The translations under genes were made by a program, and so were the position numbers. From the NCBI GenBank assembly GCA_012798935.1, contig JAAZMG010000177.1, positions 1 to 5,671 on the forward strand: DNA of 5,671 bases, read 5' to 3'. The DNA comes from Tissierellia bacterium. GTDB lineage: Bacteria > Bacillota > Clostridia > Tissierellales > Tepidimicrobiaceae. The notes beneath the pieces are model-generated. The model ran no database searches. It was not told the origin of the DNA and was given only the letters and a program-made list of their open reading frames with translations. Positions 5,568 to 5,671 of the stretch are shown here, in pieces. Every line of letters begins with the position of its first letter. Positions within the stretch are counted from its first letter, which is position 1.

Positions 5568-5671
5568 TCATATACCCATATTCAATTGAATAGGATCTTC
5601 TGGATATATTAAGTTGGAAACAGTAAGCCCAATAAGCCTTACACTCTTCTTTATATTAAACTTATTAATCA
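5568..5671 (-). CDS. dinB: DNA polymerase IV (Y family), C-terminal fragment
   Basis: An open minus-strand frame enters from the right edge and stops with TGA at 5570-5568, giving 33 complete codons. It contains VRLIGLTVSNL, the hallmark end of the little-finger domain of DinB-type translesion polymerases (compare IRLLGVSVSNL), and ends in PIQLNMGI. The last residues sit where DinB proteins carry a clamp-binding motif (QLxLF); here QLNMG is a degenerate form. DinB copies past damaged bases during replication stress. The gene runs in the same direction as rnf but about 360 bases upstream, and a promoter lies between, so it is probably a separate unit. A related Y-family member (UmuC/UvrX type) cannot be excluded from this short tail. 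Confidence 0.72.
   Translation of the reverse strand, partial: INKFNIKKSVRLIGLTVSNLIYPEDPIQLNMGI

Overview
The window is a low-GC, AT-rich stretch of a Gram-positive anaerobe (class Clostridia, order and genus not resolved). The evidence for this is a complete Rnf operon in the order C-D-G-E-A-B, strong AGGAGG-type ribosome binding sites, one TTG-started gene inside the operon, and a DNA polymerase IV tail and a probable NusG-domain-II protein start at the edges. All genes lie on the minus strand, so transcription runs from right (high coordinates) to left.

Layout in the direction of transcription. The right edge (5568-5671) holds the last 33 codons of a Y-family DNA polymerase (dinB-like). 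About 360 bases without a gene follow (5206-5567). They contain an extended -10 promoter candidate (5352-5380), a Rex-like operator candidate and an adjacent palindrome (5394-5431), and a roughly 140-nt untranslated leader with two hairpins. The second hairpin ends in a U-rich run and could be an attenuator. The operon itself is rnfC (start corrected to 5205), rnfD, rnfG, rnfE, rnfA and rnfB, with gaps of 0 to 23 bases. A clear intrinsic terminator sits just after rnfB (about 165-195). At the left edge (1-37) the first 12 codons of another minus-strand gene appear, probably a small NusG-domain-II protein.

How the genes work together. The six products form the membrane-bound ferredoxin:NAD+ oxidoreductase (Rnf complex). 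RnfB carries electrons from reduced ferredoxin through several [4Fe-4S] clusters. RnfA and RnfE form the membrane core with four paired cysteines that hold a shared [2Fe-2S] cluster. RnfD and RnfG carry covalently bound FMN, and RnfC passes electrons to NAD+ through FMN and two [4Fe-4S] clusters. The energy released drives export of Na+ or H+; the sequence alone does not say which. All six subunits look intact, with their expected cysteines and flavin-attachment threonines. No apbE flavin transferase gene is in the window, so it must lie elsewhere.

The window is mainly a well-known energy-conservation operon. I found no new multi-gene system. The least explained sequence is the rnfC leader and operator region.
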